The notes under the pieces: model-generated
What the model saw: only the letters and a program-made list of their open reading frames with translations
The model's database searches: none
Told to the model about the DNA's origin: nothing
Part shown: piece after piece, positions 9,809 to 18,580 of the stretch
How the letters are laid out: every line of letters begins with the position of its first letter
Numbering within the stretch: position 1 is the first letter of the stretch
Origin: Hydrogenophaga pseudoflava NBRC 102511
Lineage (GTDB): Bacteria > Pseudomonadota > Gammaproteobacteria > Burkholderiales > Burkholderiaceae_C
Length of the DNA: 41,262 bases
Reading direction: 5' to 3'
Assembly: GCF_001592285.1 (NCBI RefSeq)
Contig: NZ_BCWQ01000022.1
Span: 1-41,262, forward strand
Position numbers and translations under genes: made by a program

Positions 9809-10426
9809 TCAGGTGAGATTCATGGGTTGCCCGGCGGCCAGGGCGGAGGCGAGCGCTTCAAGCTGAAGCTCGCGGTTTTGGATCAGGGCCGTCAGAACGG
9901 CGCGCTCACGCGCAGCCGCGGCAGCCAAATCTGTGACGACCCGTTGCGTCGCAAGCGATGGCAGCGGGATCTCGAGGGCCTCGAGCGCTTGCCGGGTCAC
10001 GCTGAGTTGCAGCGATCCAGAGGCTGCCTGCTGGAGCTGACGTTGCACCGGCCCCTGCCCAACGACCCAGGCAAGGAATTCCGGCATCAACAGCTCGCGA
10101 GCCTTGACCGTCAGGTGGAACAGGTGAGGCCCGCAGACCGCAGGCGCCGGGGGCGAATCAACGCACACAGCGAAGTACCGACTGCCCCTCGACACAAAGA
10201 GGAGGTCGCCACCGCTCAGCCAGTCCGGCTCCTTACGCCCCGCCAGTTCCGTACGGACCGCTGACGACCAGTCGACACCTTCGCCAGGCAGGATGTCCTT
10301 CATCTGGACAACGGGGACCGCCCCCTCAGGAACCGCTTCAACCGCGCCCCGAAAGGGGTGTCCGGCACGGATGTGCGCCAGATCACCCAGCTTCATTTTT
10401 AGTGCGGCATCATTCATGTTGCACAT
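9809..10426 (-). CDS. half-size HsdS-like specificity protein, single target-recognition domain
   Basis: 205 residues. It resembles one half of an HsdS: a beginning like KLGDLAHIRAGHPFRG, a motif VPVVQMKDI typical of target-recognition domains, and one C-terminal spacer helix (PLPSLATQRVVTDLAAAAAR). It is the first gene of the hsd operon and ends 8 bp before hsdM. ATGs at 10426, 10417 and 10396 are all possible starts and none has a good ribosome-binding site. Two copies could pair to form an alternative specificity subunit with a palindromic target, or it may modulate the full HsdS. A decayed remnant is less likely because the frame is intact. Confidence 0.75.
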   Translation of the reverse strand: MCNMNDAALKMKLGDLAHIRAGHPFRGAVEAVPEGAVPVVQMKDILPGEGVDWSSAVRTELAGRKEPDWLSGGDLLFVSRGSRYFAVCVDSPPAPAVCGPHLFHLTVKARELLMPEFLAWVVGQGPVQRQLQQAASGSLQLSVTRQALEALEIPLPSLATQRVVTDLAAAAARERAVLTALIQNRELQLEALASALAAGQPMNLT

Positions 10427-10427
10427 T

Positions 10428-10445
10428 TTAGCGTGATCATGCTAA
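10428..10445. promoter_or_regulatory. 18-bp imperfect palindrome at the start of the hsd operon
   Basis: TTAGCGTGATCATGCTAA: arms TTAGC/GCTAA around TGATCA with one mismatched pair. It sits immediately upstream of the first hsd gene, in the divergent gap shared with higB. A dimeric regulator binding here could block hsd transcription. The higBA operator sequence at 10549 is different, so the same protein need not bind both. Confidence 0.45.
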
Positions 10446-10527
10446 GATGCCAACATCAATTTCGTTCGCAGCATAAGCGATGATGCAATAATAGTGATTC
10501 TTGCAACAACACAAGGAGGCAATCAAC

Positions 10528-10569
10528 GTGAAAAAGGGAACTCTTGACACTTCCCCATTTGGGAAGTAA
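10528..10569 (+). CDS. possible 13-codon mini-ORF with a strong Shine-Dalgarno sequence
   Basis: AAGGAGG (10514-10520) is followed after seven bases by GTG at 10528 and a 13-codon frame (product KKGTLDTSPFGK after the start) ending in TAA at 10567. The ribosome-binding site is the best in this part of the window. The frame overlaps the TTGACA and the inverted repeat in front of higB. It could be a leader peptide, a toxin-related micro-ORF, or the remnant of the start of a lost gene. Confidence 0.35.
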   Translation: MKKGTLDTSPFGK

Positions 10570-10573
10570 CAAT
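10544..10573 (+). promoter_or_regulatory. higBA promoter with overlapping inverted-repeat operator
   Basis: A perfect -35 box TTGACA (10544-10549) is followed after 17 bp by a -10-like TAACAA (10567-10572). Between them lies ACTTCCC (10549-10555), a 5-bp loop and GGGAAGT (10561-10567), a perfect 7-bp inverted repeat. A repeat filling the promoter spacer is the usual place for autorepression by a HigA-type antitoxin, which I infer here. Confidence 0.6.
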
Positions 10574-10604
10574 TCAACCATGCCGGGGGGCCAAAGCGAG
10601 GCCT

Positions 10605-10895
10605 ATGCAACTACTCAACATACCCATCTTGGAGGAGCTGAAGGCGGCCCATGCAGATGCTCGGGGAGCGCTGGATGCCTGGCGCAAGGAAGTGGGGGGC
10701 GCGGTTTGGACTTCCCCGCAGGACATCAAGGACCGCTACGCCTCAGCAAGTTTTTTGGGTGACAACCGGATCATCTTCAACATCAAGGGCAACAGCTACC
10801 GGCTGGTTGTCAAAGTCCGTTTTAAGAACGGCATCGTCATCATCGAGTGGGGCGGCACACACGCCGAGTACGACAAGAAGAACTTCGGCCAGTGA
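10605..10895 (+). CDS. higB: HigB-family mRNA interferase toxin
   Basis: 96 residues matching the HigB toxin family over its full length. Landmarks are DAWRKEV near residues 24-30, TSPQDIKDRYASASFLGDNRI (36-56), FNIKGNSYRLVVKV and the C-terminal GTHAEYDK. Family members are ribosome-dependent RNases of the RelE fold that cleave mRNA. The ATG at 10605 has a short GAGG three bases upstream, so translation may be modest. The antitoxin gene follows after 32 bp; toxin-first order is typical of higBA. Confidence 0.85.
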   Translation: MQLLNIPILEELKAAHADARGALDAWRKEVGGAVWTSPQDIKDRYASASFLGDNRIIFNIKGNSYRLVVKVRFKNGIVIIEWGGTHAEYDKKNFGQ

Positions 10896-10927
10896 GCCCC
10901 CACGACCCTCGACACCAGGAGAAGAAC

Positions 10928-12154
10928 ATGAGCACGCAGATTCGAGTACTGAAGACGGACGGCGATCACGCCGTTGCCGTGGCTCGGCTGTCTGAGCTGA
11001 TGGACATGGATCCCGCAGTGGGGTCTGCCGAAGAGGCTGAGTTGGAGCTGTTGGCCCTGCTCATCCAGTCGTACGAACAGACCAAGTTCCCCCCTACGCC
11101 GCCGGACCCGATCGACGCCATCCTGTTCCGGATGGATCAGCAGCGGCTGGCACACAAGGACCTCGTGCCATACATCGGCTCGATGTCCAAGGTCTCCGAG
11201 GTACTGAGCCGCAAGCGTCCATTGAGCCTAGCGATGATCCGGCGGCTGCACGCAGGCCTGGGCATCCCGGCTGACGTGTTGATTGGCGAAGGGCAAGAGC
11301 TGTCGGTTGACTCGACGGTGGACTACACGAAGTTCCCGTTGGCCGAGATGCAGGAACGCGGCCTCTTCGGGCCGAACAAGCGGCCGCTACAGTCCTTGAA
11401 GGAATACGCAGAAGAACTGGTGACGGGCTTCTTTCGATGTGCGTCAGGCCTGGGTGGACAGCCGGTCATGATGCGTGCGACGCTTCATCAAACCGGGGCC
11501 CGCACCATGGACGAGTACGCGTTCAAGGTCTGGCAAGCCTGCGTGCTGCGAAAGGCACGCGCCATGGCTCTCAAAGGTGCGTATCAACACGGCGTCATCA
11601 CGTCAGAGTGGATCCGCAACCTGACTCGGCTGTCGACCTTCGAGTCCGGCCCTCTGCTGGCTCAGGAGTACCTCTCCAACCATGGCATCGCGTTGGTCTT
11701 TGAGCGGCACTTCGACAAGACCTACCTTGACGGGGCAGCCATGCTGGACGGCGAAGCACCGATCGTTGCGCTGACGCTTCGGCACGACCGCATCGACAAC
11801 TTCTGGTTCGCCCTGCTGCACGAACTCATCCACGTCCAGCGGCATTTAACTGCGTCGGATCCGTGCATCGCGGACAACCTGGACGACAAGACTCGAACCA
11901 GCGATCAAGAGCTGGAGGCCGATCGAGAGGCCGGAGAGGCCTTGATTCCGGAGGCCGCTTGGGTCCACGCCCCAGTCAGGATCAGCCACTCCACCGAGGA
12001 CGCGGTCGACCTGGCGCGGCAACTACAGATTCATCCGGCCATCATTGCCGGGAGAGTTCGCAAAGAGACTGAGAACTGGCGCTTGCTGTCAAACCTGATC
12101 AGCTCTGCTGGCAAGGTCTCCGACTTGTTCAACAACCAACTGGCCTGCCAGTGA
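10928..12154 (+). CDS. higA: HigA-type antitoxin fused to an ImmA/IrrE zinc-peptidase domain
   Basis: 408 residues, far longer than a plain HigA. Residues 60-120 form the HigA helix-turn-helix (LVPYIGSMSKVSEVLSRKRPLSLAMIRRL, quoted as landmarks around 79-107). Residues 150-380 form an ImmA/IrrE domain with FALLHELIHVQRHL (H298, E299, H302) and a downstream ELEADREA that can give the third zinc ligand. The start at 10928 has AGGAGAA upstream. The HTH half should neutralise HigB and repress the operon through the repeat at 10549. The peptidase half may sense stress or cleave a partner, as ImmA-like proteins do in mobile elements, but that is inference. Confidence 0.85.
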   Translation: MSTQIRVLKTDGDHAVAVARLSELMDMDPAVGSAEEAELELLALLIQSYEQTKFPPTPPDPIDAILFRMDQQRLAHKDLVPYIGSMSKVSEVLSRKRPLSLAMIRRLHAGLGIPADVLIGEGQELSVDSTVDYTKFPLAEMQERGLFGPNKRPLQSLKEYAEELVTGFFRCASGLGGQPVMMRATLHQTGARTMDEYAFKVWQACVLRKARAMALKGAYQHGVITSEWIRNLTRLSTFESGPLLAQEYLSNHGIALVFERHFDKTYLDGAAMLDGEAPIVALTLRHDRIDNFWFALLHELIHVQRHLTASDPCIADNLDDKTRTSDQELEADREAGEALIPEAAWVHAPVRISHSTEDAVDLARQLQIHPAIIAGRVRKETENWRLLSNLISSAGKVSDLFNNQLACQ

Positions 12155-12191
12155 GAAAGGAGGCGCAACAAATGCTGCCGTACAAATAGGA

Positions 12192-12217
12192 AAGGGCAAG
12201 CTTGAGAGCTTGCCCTT
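12192..12217 (+). terminator. hairpin terminator after higBA
   Basis: AAGGGCAAGCT, loop TGAG, AGCTTGCCCTT: an 11-bp stem 37 bp after the antitoxin stop. It is flanked by A-rich DNA on the left but has only a short T-run on the right. Just before it, AAAGGAGG (12156-12163) precedes a five-codon frame MLPYK (12172-12189). The hairpin separates higBA from the ubiquitin-like operon, which then needs its own promoter in 12218-12372. Confidence 0.65.
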
Positions 12218-12372
12218 AGGGGTGAATCTGACGCGAACGCCCGACTCGGTTTGGCGATTGAGAGTGTGTTTGCGTCGGAGCCCCCAGTCAAGGCTCCCAA
12301 GCGATGTCTGTGGTCTTTCGTGGCTGAACAGTCACGGAAAAACGTTCGTTTCGCTTTACGAAAGGGGCAACC

Positions 12373-13479
12373 ATGCCCAACGCAAACACCTTCCCTCCTG
12401 CCCAAGATGGGCACTTCATCGAGGTCGCTGGCCTCGACCTTGTGTTCAAGCCCGTTCCTCTGGCTGACCACACCCCCACCGGGGCGCAGATTGCCAGCGC
12501 AGCTGGCTACAGCGATGCCCAGGTGGTCACCGTTCTCCACCTGCTGGCCAACGGCGAACTGGAAGACATTCGCCCGACCGAAGTGGTGAGCGTTCCGCAA
12601 CCCGGCGGCCGGTTCGTTGTGGTCGTCACCGACCGCTCGTATCGGATGACGATCGATGGCAAGCGCATCGATTGGCCTGTGCAGCGGATCTCCGGGAGCA
12701 TCCTGCGCCACCTCGGCGGCGTTCAGGCGGACAAACTGCTGTACTTGGAGCGTCAGGACAAGGCTGACGTTGTCATCGAAGACCACGACTTGGTCGATCT
12801 CGGCCATGCAGGGGTCGAAGCCTTCTACAGCCGAGCCCCCGTCTGGATCCTCAACATTCAGGGCGTCCGCCTCGAGGTTCCGACGCCAACGATCGTTGTC
12901 AGTGATGCGATGCGCCAGGCAGGCTTTGACACCAATCAAGGCTGGCACATTTTCCTCAAGGTGGCCGGACAACCGAAGCAGGAGCTCGAACTCACCTCGG
13001 TCGTTGACTTGCGGGCGCCCGGCATCGAGAAGATCCGGTTGACCCCAAAAGACGTGAGCAACGGTGAAGCTGCGCAAGCTCTTCGCCGTGACTTCCCGTT
13101 GCTGGACGTCGACGAATGCTTCCTCGACGAGCACTTTGCCCAGTGGGAGACGGTGCTCGACAACCAGCGGCGCTGGCTGCTGATCTTTGGATATTCGGTT
13201 CCCGCGGGCTACAACCAACAGAAGATCACCTTGGCCCTCGAAGTGCCGCCGACCTACCCCGGGGCGCAAATCGACATGTTCTATGTCTTCCCGGGTCTCG
13301 CGCTCAACAGTGGTCAGACGATTGAGTGCACGCAGGTACAGGAGGCCATCTGTGGCCAGTCCTACCAGCGGTGGTCACGCCATCGGTCCGATGCCTGTCA
13401 GTGGCGACCGGACTCCGACAACGTCGTGACGCACCTTGCCCTGGTCGAGTCGGCGCTGGCCAAAGAGGTGCAGCAATGA
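12373..13479 (+). CDS. multi-ubiquitin-like protein fused to a prokaryotic E2-like (Prok-E2_E) domain
   Basis: 368 residues. Three ubiquitin-like repeats are recognisable at about 15-73, 80-152 and 156-227, with the recurring pattern of a hydrophobic strand, a GxxxxW/P turn and an ITG/IVV helix start. Residues 234-368 match the Prok-E2_E family: VPPTYPG near 291-297, then QRWSRHR (332-338) and a following W344. Cysteines available for thioester chemistry are C319, C327 and C342; which one is catalytic is unclear. P77-G78-G79 lies at the first domain boundary. The family is known from comparative genomics of bacterial ubiquitin-like operons. AAAGGGG precedes the ATG, and the stop overlaps the next start as ATGA. 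The role is probably protein modification, perhaps in antiphage defence. Confidence 0.8.
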   Translation: MPNANTFPPAQDGHFIEVAGLDLVFKPVPLADHTPTGAQIASAAGYSDAQVVTVLHLLANGELEDIRPTEVVSVPQPGGRFVVVVTDRSYRMTIDGKRIDWPVQRISGSILRHLGGVQADKLLYLERQDKADVVIEDHDLVDLGHAGVEAFYSRAPVWILNIQGVRLEVPTPTIVVSDAMRQAGFDTNQGWHIFLKVAGQPKQELELTSVVDLRAPGIEKIRLTPKDVSNGEAAQALRRDFPLLDVDECFLDEHFAQWETVLDNQRRWLLIFGYSVPAGYNQQKITLALEVPPTYPGAQIDMFYVFPGLALNSGQTIECTQVQEAICGQSYQRWSRHRSDACQWRPDSDNVVTHLALVESALAKEVQQ

Positions 13480-14867
13480 ACCCGTCCACCAACCTGACGA
13501 TCACCAATGCAGACCACCGGAAACTGCAAGATCACCTCTTTCCAGGCGATGGTCTTGAGGCTGCCGCCATCTTGCTATGCGCTCGGACTCCTAGTCCACG
13601 AGTGCGCCTGCTCGTGAAGCAGGTGTTGTTGGTGCCGCATTCCGCTTGCAAGGAGCGGCGCTCGGACTACTTGGTTTGGCCCGGGTCGGCGATCGAAGAG
13701 GCCATTGACTTGGCGGAAGCTTATGGCCTCTCTTTGGTGCTGACCCACTCGCATCCAGGTGGTCTGTTTGGCTTCTCTCGGCACGACGACCGAAGCGATC
13801 TGTTGACGGTGCCCAGCCTCTTTCAAGCGCTTGGCGGTCTACACGGCACAGCGATCATGACCCCTGATGGCGCCATGTTGGCGCGTCTTTACCGGCAGGA
13901 CTTGTCACCGATCTCGGTCGAGTCTGTGATGGTTGCCGGTGATGACCTCACCTGGCACTGGGCCGACAGGAAGTTCAGCCCTCGACCAACAGCATTCACC
14001 AGCGAGGCGACCCAAGAGCTCGGTCGCCTCAGTGCCTGCGTCATCGGTGTGTCTGGGACGGGCTCGCTCGTCGCGGAGCAACTCGCGCGGCTTGGATTCG
14101 GCCAAGTGATCCTCATCGACTTCGACAAGATCGAACCGCGCAACCTGAATCGAATCGTCAACTCGACGCTGGCGGACGCCAAGGCTCAGAGATCGAAGGT
14201 TGTCGCGTTTGCTGAAGCTGTGACCAGCTACAGGGGCGAGGGGGTCGCCGTGCCGGTGAACGCGTCCATCTCGACACGCGAAGCAGTGCTGTGCGCCAGC
14301 CAAACCGACGTGATGTTCTCGTGCGTCGACACCCTTGACGCTCGACAGATCGCAGATCTTTTAGCCGCCAGCTTCTTGATCCCGCTGTTCGACGTCGGGG
14401 TCTCGATTCCAACCAGAAGGACGACGGGAGGATCAGCCATCGCTGACGTCTGCGGGCGAATCGACTACGTCCACCCGGGCGGCCCGACGCTTCAAGATCG
14501 TGGGGTCTACGACCCCGCCTCGCTGCGCGCGGAGTACCTGCGGCGCACGGCACCGGATGCACACAGGGAAGAAATGCAGGCCGGCTATCTACGCGGCGTC
14601 ACCGAAGAAGCGCCAGCAGTCATTGCGTTGAACATGAGGGCGGCATCCGCATGCGTGATGGAGTTCATCGCGCGGGCCCACCCGTTTCGCCATGAGTCCA
14701 ACGCTGCGTACGCCAGAACGCAGTTCAGTCTCGCTGCGAACGAAGAGGAATTCTTCTCGATTGAGTCGTTCCCAACGACGACCACCCCGCAGTTCGCACG
14801 CGGCGACTTGGAGCCGCTCCTGGGGCTACCCGCCCTACGCGCGCCGAAGTCGGAGGTAATCGCATGA
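13476..14867 (+). CDS. JAB/JAMM deubiquitinase-like peptidase fused to E1-like ThiF adenylyltransferase
   Basis: 463 residues. The N-terminal JAB domain (about 1-150) has E28 as a candidate acid, then H91-S-H93-P and S101-R-H-D104, the JAMM zinc signature. The ThiF/E1 domain (about 175-405) has the nucleotide loop GVSGTG (191-196), D215/D217, and NLNR (223-226). At 334-343 the sequence is PGGPTLQDRG, where my memory of related ThiF enzymes has a C-L-x-C-R-G pattern, so the usual Cys pair appears replaced by T338 and D341. The JAB part should cut or trim ubiquitin-like chains; the E1 part should adenylate them. Both neighbours overlap by 4 bp, which points to coupled translation. Confidence 0.85.
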   Translation: MNPSTNLTITNADHRKLQDHLFPGDGLEAAAILLCARTPSPRVRLLVKQVLLVPHSACKERRSDYLVWPGSAIEEAIDLAEAYGLSLVLTHSHPGGLFGFSRHDDRSDLLTVPSLFQALGGLHGTAIMTPDGAMLARLYRQDLSPISVESVMVAGDDLTWHWADRKFSPRPTAFTSEATQELGRLSACVIGVSGTGSLVAEQLARLGFGQVILIDFDKIEPRNLNRIVNSTLADAKAQRSKVVAFAEAVTSYRGEGVAVPVNASISTREAVLCASQTDVMFSCVDTLDARQIADLLAASFLIPLFDVGVSIPTRRTTGGSAIADVCGRIDYVHPGGPTLQDRGVYDPASLRAEYLRRTAPDAHREEMQAGYLRGVTEEAPAVIALNMRAASACVMEFIARAHPFRHESNAAYARTQFSLAANEEEFFSIESFPTTTTPQFARGDLEPLLGLPALRAPKSEVIA

Positions 14868-15196
14868 AGGCCAAGAGGATGTTGCTGAGGCTGTTCGACT
14901 TCGTGGCGCCGGCTCGCCGTCTCCAGGTGGTCAGTGGAGACAGCCTGCCTCCGAGGCTGCCGTTCAGGGCCCTCGTGCTGGCGCGGGACGGCGATGAAGA
15001 TTGGTGTGTAGGGATGCGGTGTCCTTGCGGTTGCGGCAGGAAGATCGAGTTGCTACTGATCAACGAGGCGGAACCGCGCTGGGATCTGCTCCTGGACGAG
15101 GAGGGTCGCCCATCCCTAGCCCCTTCAGTGTGGCTCCGAGACGGCTGTCATTCGCACTTCTGGATTCGCAAAGGTAAGGTTAGATGGTGTCCCTAG
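14864..15196 (+). CDS. DUF6527-type Cys-rich small protein of the ubiquitin-like operon
   Basis: 110 residues. It has the DUF6527 pattern: MRCPCGCGRKIEL (51-63), a conserved W and G stretch, then APSVWLRDGCHSHFWIRKG (86-104) and a terminal RWCP. C53, C55, C57, C95, H98 and C109 could form a zinc site. Such proteins are regularly encoded at the end of multi-ubiquitin/E1-JAB operons; their function is unknown to me. A zinc-ribbon adaptor or E3-like role is a guess. The ATG overlaps the E1 stop in ATGA. A weak inverted repeat at 15302-15320 (GGACTT/AAGTCC) follows but lacks a T-run. Confidence 0.75.
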   Translation: MKAKRMLLRLFDFVAPARRLQVVSGDSLPPRLPFRALVLARDGDEDWCVGMRCPCGCGRKIELLLINEAEPRWDLLLDEEGRPSLAPSVWLRDGCHSHFWIRKGKVRWCP

Positions 15197-15398
15197 CCCG
15201 CAGCTTTGGTGAGGCCCACGCAACAGCAAAGTCAAGGAGTCGCAAGGCGGCGCCACCGGGCTGGATCAGTCAGCCTAACCGAAGCCGCTAAGGGGAACGA
15301 GGGACTTGCTGAGTAAGTCCTTCAGCATTACGACCCGCTTTCGTAACGGCGCCACCCTCAACCGGGAGACCGACAGGCCTCAGTCCGTCGGATCCCGG

Positions 15399-15461
15399 TG
15401 TCCAGACATTAATGCCAGGTCTCGTGGCTTTAATGCCGCGTCTCCGACATTGATGGCAAAG
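15399..15461. repeat. three tandem ~21-bp repeats (ATTAATGCC core)
   Basis: The cores ATTAATGCC (15408-15416), TTTAATGCC (15429-15437) and ATTGATGGC (15449-15457) are spaced by 21 and 20 bp, with further agreement in the flanking TCTC and GAC bases. Tandem sites of this period are typical of the ends of Tn7/Mu/IS21-type elements, where the transposase binds one face of the helix. No matching copy was found near tnsA, so the element this end belongs to is unknown. Confidence 0.5.
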
Positions 15462-15707
15462 AACAGCGATGTATGGCGCCAGCGTGTGCCGTTTGCTCAC
15501 CACCAGCCATTGTCAGGTTCCAGGGCAGACCTGACTTCCAGCTGAGGAGGCCACCAAAGTCAGCTTCAGATATCCGCCGACATTCGGTGTCGATTCCTGT
15601 GCGACTGCACCCAGCCTTTCACGGTCATCCAATCGCTGGGCAAGTGACCTGCAGCAGCGCCTTCGCAACGACTGATCTGGAAACAACTGGGAACAAAAGG
15701 GCACTTG

Positions 15708-15720
15708 TGGACCTGTAGGT
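15708..15720. repeat. 13-bp direct repeat, right copy
   Basis: TGGACCTGTAGGT, identical to 2800-2812, 12.9 kb away. See the left copy. The flanking bases differ, so the repeat is no longer than 13 bp. Confidence 0.45.
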
Positions 15721-15812
15721 CCGTCAAGGCCACCCCAACAGGATTTCCAGTAGCCCAGCTTGTGCCGGCTCATGAGGAGAGCTGGGGGACGCAGCCGGGT
15801 TTTTGCAATAAC

Positions 15813-15872
15813 TCTGTCAGTAGTTTTTCACTAACTTGGCAAAGTTTTCACTTTCTCTGTCATCCGACAACA
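15813..15872. repeat. repeat array abutting the gyrB stop codon, candidate transposon end
   Basis: AGTTTTTCACT (15822-15832) and AGTTTTCACT (15843-15852) lie 21 bp apart and are enclosed by two copies of CTCTGTCA (15813-15820 and 15855-15862). Read on the minus strand from 15872 inward, the array would begin with TGTTGTCGG, and TGT is the usual first triplet of Tn7-like ends. The next three bases, 15873-15875, are the gyrB stop codon. Confidence 0.45.
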
Positions 15873-18518
<2,646 letters not shown>

Positions 18519-18526
18519 CTAGAAAC

Positions 18527-18553
18527 GCCAAACCCGCTGATCAGCGGGTTGGC
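18527..18553 (-). terminator. hairpin between dnaN and gyrB
   Basis: GCCAAACCCGCTGA followed directly by TCAGCGGGTTGGC: a 13-bp stem with one bulged A. In the minus direction it lies 28 bp after the dnaN stop and ends 26 bp before the gyrB start, followed by a short T-containing stretch. It could terminate or attenuate dnaN transcription, or protect an mRNA end. The T-run is weak, so partial read-through into gyrB is likely. Confidence 0.5.
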
Positions 18554-18580
18554 ATGCAAGGTGGCTGCGGGTGTTGCGGA

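Larger units (their letters stand above)
15197..15872. other. intergenic region between the ubiquitin-like operon and gyrB, with transposon-end-like repeats
   Basis: 676 bp without a gene I can support. It carries three ~21-bp repeats (15399-15461), the right copy of the 13-bp repeat (15708-15720) and a second repeat array next to the gyrB stop (15813-15862). The open frames here are short and resemble no family. I read it as the junction of the accessory block with the conserved chromosome. Confidence 0.6.

Noticed and set aside
15473..15773. short frames in both directions in the gap before gyrB, considered as integrase remnants
   Set aside because: No recognisable catalytic residues or conserved block in either frame.
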